Source: Rhodocyclaceae bacterium (GTDB lineage: Bacteria > Pseudomonadota > Gammaproteobacteria > Burkholderiales > Rhodocyclaceae). Taken from it: a stretch of 63,664 nucleotides of DNA. Positions 1 through 7,499 of this stretch are shown here, piece by piece (the first letter of the stretch is position 1; every line of letters begins with the position of its first letter). The position numbers and the translations under genes are program-made. Below the pieces are notes generated by a model. That model saw only the letters and a program-made list of their open reading frames with translations, was not told where the DNA came from and did no database searches. The stretch is from positions 1 through 63,664 of the forward strand of contig JAVBYI010000016.1 of assembly GCA_030824115.1 (NCBI GenBank). The letters run 5' to 3'.

Positions 1-236
1 CCACCGTTGTATCTCAAGCCCCGGCCCTGCCCGAAGCCGAACTGAAAGCCTATTTCGACAAGCTCAAGAGCCTCCTCGAGGACAGCGACTCGGAAGCCGG
101 CGATGTGCTCAATGAACTGATGGAGAAACTCGAAGGCTCATCTCTCGCCAAACAGCTCAAACCCCTCGCCAATGCCATCGAAGGTTTCGACTTCGATACG
201 GCGCTGGATCAACTGAACAGCATTACCGCCGCATGA
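1..236 (+). CDS. C-terminal end of a probable hybrid sensor kinase (partial)
   Basis: The window opens inside a reading frame that ends with TGA at 234-236. The visible 77 residues are acidic and helical (for example KAYFDKLKSLLEDSDSEAGD, later FDFDTALDQLNSI). A helical tail of this type, with a final FDFxxAL, is what I know from the ends of hybrid histidine kinases in Rhodocyclales and resembles an Hpt-like helical bundle without a visible phospho-accepting histidine. The stop overlaps the ATG of the next gene (ATGA), so the two are translationally coupled. The N-terminal domains lie outside the window, so the assignment is an inference from a short tail. Confidence 0.5.
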   Translation, partial: TVVSQAPALPEAELKAYFDKLKSLLEDSDSEAGDVLNELMEKLEGSSLAKQLKPLANAIEGFDFDTALDQLNSITAA

Positions 237-1591
237 ACGCCATCATCGACAAATACCTCCACCTGATGACCACCCCGCCAGCCGACAGCCTGCTGTATCT
301 CGGCAGCTACAGTCCCGGGCTGGTATTTCTTTCGGTGGGCATCGCCGTCTTTGCTGCCTACACGGCGCTGCTGGTGGCGGACTTTGCCGAACGCTCTGAA
401 AACCTACAGACCCGGCAGATGCTGCTGACGCTGGGCGGGCTGGCACTGGGGGCTGGCATCTGGGCGATGCACTTTGTCGGCATGCTCGGTTTTGCCTTGC
501 CCTGCGGCGTGAGCTACGACCCCTGGGTGACGGGATTTTCGATGATCCCCGGCGTGCTGGCCAGCATCTTTTCCCTGCACCTGATCAGCCAGCGGCAAAT
601 GGACTGGAAGCGCCTGGTAATTGGTGGCACGCTGTTTGGTGCCGGGGTAGGCGTGATGCACTACGCCGGCATGGCCGCGATGCGCATGGAAGCCCTGCTG
701 CGCTACAACGCCTGGCAGTTCCTGCTGTCCATCGTCGTCGCTGTCGTGCTCGCCATTGTTGCCCTGTGGATACGCACCGGCATCGTGAAGATGTTTCCCC
801 GCATCGGTCAGTTCGCCCTGCTCGTCTCGGCCATCGTCATGGGCGGCGCGGTGTCGGGCATGCACTACACCGCGATGAGCGCCGCCTACTTTGTGCGCGA
901 GGGTGACACGCAGGCGATTCAAGCGGGCTTCGATCCGCTCATGCTCGCCATCGTCATCGCGGGCGTCACCGGCCTGCTGATCGGGATTGTGCTGATCTAT
1001 GTGTTCCGCCATTTCCTGCTTGAAATGGAGCAGGTCAATGCACAGTCCAAGGCAGCGCTGGCCCAACTGGAAAGCCTGGTACAGGAGCAAACAGATAGTG
1101 TCTGGATCAAGAGTTCGAGCGCACAGGTGATTGCCGCCGTCCAGCGCCAGGAATCCATTGCGGATTTTGCCCGGCAGTTGATGCTAGCCCTGACCCCCTT
1201 GCTCGGCGCGCAGGTCGGCGTTTTCTATTATCTGGATCGAACGAACGGTGGCTACCGCCTGATGGGCAGCTTTGGCTACAAGCAGCGTAAAGGCGTCCGG
1301 CAGCATTTCCATCTGGGCGAGGGACTGATCGGTCAGTGCGCCCTGGAGCGCACCGCGATCAAGGTGGACAACCTACCCGATGACTATCTCAGTATCGTAT
1401 CCGGCATGGGCGAAGCACCGCCGCGCTTTACCCTTGCCGCCCCGGTGATGATGCCCGGCGGCGATATCCCTGCGGTTATCGAAGTCGCCTCGCTGAGTGC
1501 CATCGGTGCCAAGGAACAAGCACTGCTGCAGGAAATCCTGCCGTTGCTTGCGCTTAATCTCGACATTCTCGAGCGAAATTACGCCAATTAA
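233..1591 (+). CDS. MHYT-domain membrane sensor with C-terminal GAF domain
   Basis: An integral-membrane sensor of 452 residues. The N-terminal half carries three MHYT repeats: WAMHFVGM near residue 78, VMHYAGMAAM near 141 and GMHYTAM near 209. These lie between hydrophobic segments, and in this family they are proposed to bind a metal and sense a diatomic gas. After a last helix and short coiled coil (about 255-290) comes a GAF domain (about 300-450), after which the protein ends with no kinase, GGDEF or EAL output. The GAF closely resembles that of the HAMP protein encoded at 2759-4528 (shared GEGLxGQCAxE block). The ATG overlaps the upstream TGA, so it probably works with that kinase. Ligand unknown. 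Confidence 0.85.
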   Translation: MNAIIDKYLHLMTTPPADSLLYLGSYSPGLVFLSVGIAVFAAYTALLVADFAERSENLQTRQMLLTLGGLALGAGIWAMHFVGMLGFALPCGVSYDPWVTGFSMIPGVLASIFSLHLISQRQMDWKRLVIGGTLFGAGVGVMHYAGMAAMRMEALLRYNAWQFLLSIVVAVVLAIVALWIRTGIVKMFPRIGQFALLVSAIVMGGAVSGMHYTAMSAAYFVREGDTQAIQAGFDPLMLAIVIAGVTGLLIGIVLIYVFRHFLLEMEQVNAQSKAALAQLESLVQEQTDSVWIKSSSAQVIAAVQRQESIADFARQLMLALTPLLGAQVGVFYYLDRTNGGYRLMGSFGYKQRKGVRQHFHLGEGLIGQCALERTAIKVDNLPDDYLSIVSGMGEAPPRFTLAAPVMMPGGDIPAVIEVASLSAIGAKEQALLQEILPLLALNLDILERNYAN

Positions 1592-1611
1592 TTCTGTTAA
1601 GGAGTAGAGCC

Positions 1612-2727
1612 GTGCAATCTCTCATCAGCAAAAGCCTGTTACTGCTCATGCTCTGGAGTTTTTCCTTTGGCGCCTTCGCAGCGGAGCGGCTCAACGTGGT
1701 TTTCATCAACCCAGGCAAGTCGTCCGAAGCCTACTGGCAGATGGTTACCTCCTTCATGCGCGCCGCCGCCGATCAACTCGACATCGAACTGGAAGTACTG
1801 TGGGCAGAGCGCAATCACCTTGAGCAGGTCAAGATCGGTGAGGATATCGCCAAGCGCTCCCAGAAGCCGGATTACGTCGTGCTGGTCAACGAAAAATCCG
1901 TTGCGCCGGAAACCATCAAGCCGCTCGATGCCGCTGGAATCAAGACGTTTCTGATACTGAACGATCTGACGGACGAACAAAAGAAGAACCACGGCACCCC
2001 GCGCACGACCTATCGTCACTGGATCGGCACGATGGTTCCCGACAATGTCGATGCCGGCTACAAAATTGCCCGGTCGATGTTCGACGAAGTCAAAAAGCGC
2101 ACGTGGACCGCCCCCGAAATGCTGGTGATTTCAGGCAGCCGTGTGACGCCCGCATCGACGCAGCGCAGAGAAGGTCTGGATAAGGCGCTGGCCAAATACA
2201 AAGCTCTCAATATCAAATTGACCCAGGAAGTCTGGAGCGAATTCGACGGCGATAAAGCCTACGAGCAGACAAAATTCCTGTTCAAGCGCTATCCGAACCT
2301 GAAAATCATCTGGGCCGCCAACGATCCGATGGCGCTCGGCGCCATGAAGGCCGCCCGCGAACATGGGCGCACCCCCGGTAAAGACATCATTTTCGGCGGA
2401 CTCAATTGGTCAGACCCGGCGCTGAAAGCCGTCAAGAGCGGCGAAATGGCGGTTACCGTCGGCGGGCACTTCATGTGCGGCGGCTGGAGCCTGGTGGCGA
2501 TTCACGATTACGCCAAAGGCATCGATTTTGCAAAAACCGAAGGTATCGAAATGAAGCCTGAAGTCTTTGGTGCGATCGATGCCGGCAATGTGGATAGCTA
2601 CCTGACAAACTATGCGGATCAAAACTGGTCGAAAATCGACTTTTCAAAATTTTCCAAGAAGCAAACGCCCAAACTCAAAAAATACGATTTCAGTTTGAAT
2701 ACCGTCATCCGCAGCGTCAAGCCGTGA
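1612..2727 (+). CDS. Periplasmic substrate-binding protein of the sugar-binding (RbsB/LuxP-like) type
   Basis: A 371-residue exported protein starting at a GTG behind a good ribosome site (AAGGAG at about 1599). Residues 1-23 form a signal peptide ending FGAFA-AE. The mature protein begins LNVVFINPGKSSEAYWQ, typical of type I periplasmic binding proteins, and contains a WAANDPMALGAMKAARE block and an IIFGGLNWSD segment. No ABC permease or ATPase gene lies nearby; the neighbours are membrane sensors and response regulators. It is therefore more likely to present a ligand to a sensor, as LuxP does for LuxQ, than to feed an importer. That role is inferred from context. Confidence 0.8.
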   Translation: MQSLISKSLLLLMLWSFSFGAFAAERLNVVFINPGKSSEAYWQMVTSFMRAAADQLDIELEVLWAERNHLEQVKIGEDIAKRSQKPDYVVLVNEKSVAPETIKPLDAAGIKTFLILNDLTDEQKKNHGTPRTTYRHWIGTMVPDNVDAGYKIARSMFDEVKKRTWTAPEMLVISGSRVTPASTQRREGLDKALAKYKALNIKLTQEVWSEFDGDKAYEQTKFLFKRYPNLKIIWAANDPMALGAMKAAREHGRTPGKDIIFGGLNWSDPALKAVKSGEMAVTVGGHFMCGGWSLVAIHDYAKGIDFAKTEGIEMKPEVFGAIDAGNVDSYLTNYADQNWSKIDFSKFSKKQTPKLKKYDFSLNTVIRSVKP

Positions 2728-2758
2728 ATCGCCGGCGACATTGAGAAAGCATCACACC

Positions 2759-4528
2759 ATGAGATCACTACTCACTTTTATTGAAAAATTCAGGCTTAAC
2801 GTCAAGCTGGTATTGGGTTTCAGCGTCGGTCTACTGGTGGCCGCCGTGATCGGTTTCAACAGCCTGTCCACCCAGTCGGAAATGACGGCAGAGATCGAAA
2901 GTCTTTACGACGCCGATCTGCTCGGCATCTCGCACCTCAAGGAAGCAAATATCAACCTGATCTACATGGGCCGTGCGTTGCGCCACGCCATGATTGCCCA
3001 GGACGATGCGGCACGGGACAAGGCCAAGGCACAAGTGGACACGGCACGAACCACACTGCAGCGCGAACTTGCCGAAGCAAAGAAGCGTATCCACCGCAAA
3101 GATGCCCTGGACAAGTACGAAGAGTTTTTACGCCACTTCAACAAGTACAACGAAAACGTCGTGCATGCACTGGCGATGGTCGAGCGCGAGCGAATCAACT
3201 CTTCCGAGGCAGCCAAACTTATCAGCAGCGCAGAATTCTCGGCATTGGGTTCTGCTGCGGACGACACCATCGACGCCATCATCCGCATCAAGGAACAAGG
3301 CTCGTTGCAAACCCTGGAATCAGTGCGCGAACGTGCTGCCCAGACGCGGCAAACCGCCATCCTGCTGTTGGTTATCGGCGTGTTACTGACGCTGGGCATC
3401 GGCATACTGATTGGCCTGTCGATCCAGCGCCCCAACGAGCGCCTGCGCAATTCCGTCGAGGAACTTGCGGCAGGCAAGGTGGATCAAGTGATTCCGTACG
3501 TCGACTACCCGAACGAGATCGGCATCATGGCGCGTGCCATTGCGGTGCTGCAGGACATCTACCGCAAGGCCAACGCCCAACACTGGGTCAAGTCGCATGC
3601 TGCGGAAATCAGCACCGCCCTGCAGCAGGCCGAGGATTTCTGCGTACTGACACAAACGGCCGTTTCGAAGATCGCCCCGGTGATGGGAGCCAGCCATGGT
3701 GCCTTTTATGTGCTGGAAAGCGATGGTTGCTACAACCTGCTGGCGAGCTACGGCTACCGCGAACGCAAACATCTCAACAGCAGTTTTGCCATCGGCGAAG
3801 GACTGGTCGGGCAATGTGCGATGGAAAAGACGCCGATTATGCTCACCGCCCCGAAGGACTACATCCGCATCAACTCAGGCCTCGGCGAAGGGCCGCCGGC
3901 CTGCATCGTTGTCCAGCCGATCATCCACGGCGACCGCGTGCTGGGCGTGCTCGAAATGGCCTCCTTCCAGCAATTTACCGAGCGCGAGAAGGCCGTGCTC
4001 GATGCCCTCCAGCCGGTGCTGGCCACCAGCATGGAAATCCTCGACCGCAACGTGAAGACGAAGGAACTGCTCAAGGCGACCCAGGAACAGGCCGAGCGCA
4101 TGGAGAAACAAGCCGCCCAGCTTGAAGAGCAACAAGTCGAGATGGAAGCCCAGCAGGCCGAGTTGCTGGAGACCGAAAACTGGTTCCGCAGCGTCATCGA
4201 ATCCGCGCCGGACGGCATGCTGGTGGCCGATGCCGCTGGCCAGATTTTGCTGACCAACCCGATGGTTGAGGAGATTTTTGGCTACACCCCGGGCGAACTG
4301 GTCGGCGGTACCATCGAACAGTTGGTGCCGGAGCGAATTCGTCCCGGCCATGCCAAACTGCGCGAAACCTTCATGGCGGAAGGCCGCAACCGGGCGATGA
4401 GCGCCAGCACGACGCTGACCGGACGCCGCAAGGACGGCAGCGAAGTCCCGCTGACGATCACGCTGGCCCCACTGCCGCCGCGCGGCACACGCGGCAAGTG
4501 CGTGAGCGTGTCGGTGCGTAGAACGTAA
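2759..4528 (+). CDS. Membrane sensor: periplasmic helical domain, HAMP, GAF, coiled coil, PAS; no kinase domain
   Basis: I place the start at ATG 2759, preceded by GAGAAAG, rather than the in-frame TTG at 2741, giving 589 residues. One transmembrane helix near residues 15-35, a helical periplasmic sensor region (about 40-195) and a second helix (about 200-222) precede a HAMP segment. A GAF domain (about 290-430, GEGLVGQCAMEKTP) is followed by a coiled coil rich in Q and E and then a PAS domain (WFRSVIESAPDGMLVADAAG to the end). The protein stops right after the PAS with RGKCVSVSVRRT, so it has no output domain and must signal through a partner, probably the downstream REC proteins or the kinase at 5728-7404. 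The GAF is paralogous to that of the MHYT protein. Confidence 0.82.
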   Translation: MRSLLTFIEKFRLNVKLVLGFSVGLLVAAVIGFNSLSTQSEMTAEIESLYDADLLGISHLKEANINLIYMGRALRHAMIAQDDAARDKAKAQVDTARTTLQRELAEAKKRIHRKDALDKYEEFLRHFNKYNENVVHALAMVERERINSSEAAKLISSAEFSALGSAADDTIDAIIRIKEQGSLQTLESVRERAAQTRQTAILLLVIGVLLTLGIGILIGLSIQRPNERLRNSVEELAAGKVDQVIPYVDYPNEIGIMARAIAVLQDIYRKANAQHWVKSHAAEISTALQQAEDFCVLTQTAVSKIAPVMGASHGAFYVLESDGCYNLLASYGYRERKHLNSSFAIGEGLVGQCAMEKTPIMLTAPKDYIRINSGLGEGPPACIVVQPIIHGDRVLGVLEMASFQQFTEREKAVLDALQPVLATSMEILDRNVKTKELLKATQEQAERMEKQAAQLEEQQVEMEAQQAELLETENWFRSVIESAPDGMLVADAAGQILLTNPMVEEIFGYTPGELVGGTIEQLVPERIRPGHAKLRETFMAEGRNRAMSASTTLTGRRKDGSEVPLTITLAPLPPRGTRGKCVSVSVRRT

Positions 4529-4563
4529 AATCAAAACATAATCGAAAAGAACAGGAAAACACC

Positions 4564-5724
4564 ATGGAACTCGATCTCGACTTCGTTGAAAAGAAAACCA
4601 TTCTGGTCGTCGATGACACGCCCGACAACCTCTCACTGATGAGTGGCTTGCTCAAGGATGACTACAAGGTCAAGGTGGCGAACAATGGCGAGAAGGCGCT
4701 CAAGATCGCTGCGGCCGATCCCCAGCCCGACCTGATCCTGCTCGATATCATGATGCCGGGCATGGATGGCTACGAGGTCTGCCAGTTCCTCAAGAAGAAT
4801 CCGGCCACAGTGAATATTCCGGTGATTTTCCTGACCGCCAAGGCGGAGGTCGAGGATGAAAAGAAGGGGCTGGAACTCGGTGCCGTCGATTACCTGACCA
4901 AACCGGTCAGCCCGCCAATCGTCATGGCGCGCGTCAAGAACCATCTGGCCCTCAAAGCCCATGCCGATTTCCTCCGCGACAAGAGTGACTACCTCGAACT
5001 CGAAGTCGCCAAGCGCACCCGCGAAGTGATGGCGATCCAGGATGTGACCATTCTTGCCATGGCATCACTGGCAGAAACGCGCGACTCGGACACCGGCAAC
5101 CACATTCGCCGCACCCAGTTCTACATCAAGGTGCTAGCCCAGAAACTCAAGGGCAATCCCCGCTTTGGCGCCATGCTGACCGACGACTACATCAATCTGC
5201 TGTTCAAGTCGGCACCGCTTCACGACATCGGCAAGGTCGGCATCCCCGATCGTATTCTGTTGAAGCCGGGCCGTTTCACACCCGATGAGTTCGAGATCAT
5301 GAAAACGCACACCTCGCTCGGCAAAGATGCCATCGAACATGCCGAAGAGCAGTTAGGCATGAACGTCGAGTTTCTCAGTATGGCGAAGGACATCGCCCTC
5401 TCCCACCAGGAAAAGTGGGATGGCTCTGGTTATCCGCAAGGCACGGCCGGCGATGCGATTCCGCTTTCGGCCCGCCTGATGGCCGTGGCGGACGTGTATG
5501 ACGCACTGATCAGCCGGCGCGTCTATAAGGAAGGCATGCCGCACGAAAAAGCCGTTTCGATCATCGCCGAGGGAAAAGGAACACACTTTGATCCAGACAT
5601 GGTGGATGCCTTTATCGAAGTTCAGGAAGATTTCCGTGCGGTCGCCAAGCGCTACGCCGACTCTGACATCGACATGGAAAAGAAAAAAGAACAACTCGAA
5701 CGTTTGGCCGGCACCGGAGCCTAA
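4564..5724 (+). CDS. Response regulator with HD-GYP c-di-GMP phosphodiesterase domain
   Basis: A cytoplasmic protein of 386 residues. Residues about 10-125 are a CheY-like receiver (ILVVDDTPDN, LILLDIMMPGMDG with the phospho-accepting Asp, LTKPVSPP with the conserved Lys). The second half is an HD-GYP domain: LHDIGKVGIPD supplies the HD pair, and HQEKWDGSGYPQG the HHE-like and GYP parts. HD-GYP proteins of this kind hydrolyse cyclic di-GMP. It sits between a kinase-less sensor and a REC-REC-kinase, so phosphorylation by the latter is the simplest model. The 3-bp gap to the next gene suggests one transcript. Confidence 0.92.
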   Translation: MELDLDFVEKKTILVVDDTPDNLSLMSGLLKDDYKVKVANNGEKALKIAAADPQPDLILLDIMMPGMDGYEVCQFLKKNPATVNIPVIFLTAKAEVEDEKKGLELGAVDYLTKPVSPPIVMARVKNHLALKAHADFLRDKSDYLELEVAKRTREVMAIQDVTILAMASLAETRDSDTGNHIRRTQFYIKVLAQKLKGNPRFGAMLTDDYINLLFKSAPLHDIGKVGIPDRILLKPGRFTPDEFEIMKTHTSLGKDAIEHAEEQLGMNVEFLSMAKDIALSHQEKWDGSGYPQGTAGDAIPLSARLMAVADVYDALISRRVYKEGMPHEKAVSIIAEGKGTHFDPDMVDAFIEVQEDFRAVAKRYADSDIDMEKKKEQLERLAGTGA

Positions 5725-5727
5725 GTC

Positions 5728-7404
5728 ATGAACTTCCCTTTTGTAAGACAAGGTGCCGGCGGCGGACTTGAATTCGGCACTCGCATGAAAACCGGTACCT
5801 TCCTTGTCGTCGATGACTTTGATTCGATGCGCAAGGTCACCATCAACCAGCTCAAGCAACTCGGTGCGGTCAAGATGGTAGAGGCCGCAAATGGTGCCGA
5901 GGCGCTGAAAATCCTCGCGCGCCAACCGATCACCATGGTGCTCTCCGACTGGAACATGCCGGTGATGACCGGTCTGGACTTGCTGTTGTCGGTACGCGCC
6001 GATCCCAAGCTGTTCGGCATGCCTTTCCTGATGATTACCGCCGAAGCGGAGCGTGATCGTGTCATGCTGGCGATCCAGTCCGGCGTCTCCGAGCTGCTGG
6101 TGAAACCCTACACCTCGGCGCGTCTGGCCGAACGGGTGGAAAAGACCCTCGACTGGAAACCGCGCCACAAGGGACCGATTGATCCCGCCGCCGTGATTGC
6201 CAACTCGGGCATGACGGCGACAATCAATGGCACACCGGCAACGTCTGCCACGCCGCTACCAGTCGCTCAACCTGCACCCGTTTCACCAACACGCCCGCCC
6301 GTCGAAAAGGCCGAGAAACCAACTATTCTCGTGGTCGACGATACGCCGGACAACCTGCACCTGCTCTCCTCCATTTTCAAGGAGGAGTATCGCGTCAAGA
6401 TTGCCCACAACGGCGAAAAGGCGCTAACGATTGCTCAGTCGGATACACCGCCGGACCTGATTCTGCTCGACATCATGATGCCGGATATGGATGGCTTCGA
6501 GGTGGCGCAACGACTGCGTAGCCACCCTTCCTCCGAACACATCCCGGTGATTTTCGTTACCGCGATGACCGGCGAAGATGCCCGCCTCAAGGGCATGGAG
6601 CTGGGAGCCGTCGATTTTGTCACCAAGCCGATCGACCCGGATTCGCTCAAGATTCGCGTCAAGAACTTCATGCGCTACATCGAACTGCATCGCCAATTGC
6701 AGGCCGATTACGACGAGATGATGGCGATGGAACGCCTCAAGGAAGACGTCGAGCGCATCACGCGCCATGACATGAAAGGCCCACTGGCTGGTGTGATTGG
6801 CCTGGTGCAGGGTCTTTCCGAAGCCAGCAACCTGACCGAGGAGCAGCGCGAACAGATCCAGATGATCGAGGAAACAGCGCTACAGGTACTCGACATGATC
6901 AACCTGTCGAATGAGCTGTTCAAGATCGAAACTGGCCGCTATGTACTCAAACCGCAAGTCATCAAGGTCGCGCAAATCATCCGACGCATTGCCGAGATTT
7001 CACGCAAAACCTTCGCCGTCAAGGAACTGACCATTGCCGTTGCCAAACCGCATGGTGTCGAAGACGACCAGCTGATGGCGCTCGGCGACCCAATGCTCTG
7101 CTACTCGCTGTTTCAGAACCTGATCAAGAACGCCTGCGAGGCCGCGCCCGACGGGACGGCCGTCACCATCACGATCTATACCGGCGCACCGATGCGCATC
7201 ACGCTCGACAACAAGGGCGTCGTGCCGGCGGCGATTCGTGACACTTTCTTCGAGAAATTCGCCACAGCAGGCAAACAAGGCGGTACGGGACTGGGCACCT
7301 ACTCTGCCAAGCTCCTCACCGAAGCCCAAAACGGCACCATCGCGATGGAAACCAGCGACGAGAAGGGCCAGACGCGCATTACGCTGACGTTGCCAGCGGA
7401 GTAA
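5728..7404 (+). CDS. Hybrid histidine kinase with two N-terminal receiver domains (REC-REC-HK)
   Basis: A soluble protein of 558 residues with no membrane segment. The first receiver (about 25-140) has LVVDDFDSMRKV and LSDWNMPVMTG, like CheY. After a proline-rich linker comes a second receiver (about 193-315: ILVVDDTPDN, LLDIMMPDMDG, VTKPIDPD), very like that of the upstream HD-GYP protein. The kinase core follows: ERITRHDMKGPL holds the likely phospho-His, NLIKNACEAAPDG is the N box and GGTGLGTYSAK the G2 box. Receivers in front of the kinase rather than behind it are less common and suggest that phosphorylation gates kinase activity. An alternative start is ATG 5785. It is the only complete kinase in this cluster. 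Confidence 0.88.
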   Translation: MNFPFVRQGAGGGLEFGTRMKTGTFLVVDDFDSMRKVTINQLKQLGAVKMVEAANGAEALKILARQPITMVLSDWNMPVMTGLDLLLSVRADPKLFGMPFLMITAEAERDRVMLAIQSGVSELLVKPYTSARLAERVEKTLDWKPRHKGPIDPAAVIANSGMTATINGTPATSATPLPVAQPAPVSPTRPPVEKAEKPTILVVDDTPDNLHLLSSIFKEEYRVKIAHNGEKALTIAQSDTPPDLILLDIMMPDMDGFEVAQRLRSHPSSEHIPVIFVTAMTGEDARLKGMELGAVDFVTKPIDPDSLKIRVKNFMRYIELHRQLQADYDEMMAMERLKEDVERITRHDMKGPLAGVIGLVQGLSEASNLTEEQREQIQMIEETALQVLDMINLSNELFKIETGRYVLKPQVIKVAQIIRRIAEISRKTFAVKELTIAVAKPHGVEDDQLMALGDPMLCYSLFQNLIKNACEAAPDGTAVTITIYTGAPMRITLDNKGVVPAAIRDTFFEKFATAGKQGGTGLGTYSAKLLTEAQNGTIAMETSDEKGQTRITLTLPAE

Positions 7405-7450
7405 CGCCGTCCGACCACCGCCGACCTTTATTGTCCGCTCACACAAGAAA

Positions 7451-7479
7451 AAACGGCGGTTGCTGAGCAACCGCCGTTT
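7451..7479 (-). terminator. Rho-independent terminator of ppdK
   Basis: A perfect 13-bp stem (7451-7463 with 7467-7479, arms AAACGGCGGTTGC and GCAACCGCCGTTT) with a 3-nt loop. Read on the minus strand it ends in a run of six T, 21 bp beyond the ppdK stop. Reading from the left it also closes the signalling operon, with a weaker T run. Confidence 0.9.
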
Positions 7480-7499
7480 GACCAAGGTCAGGAAGCAGC

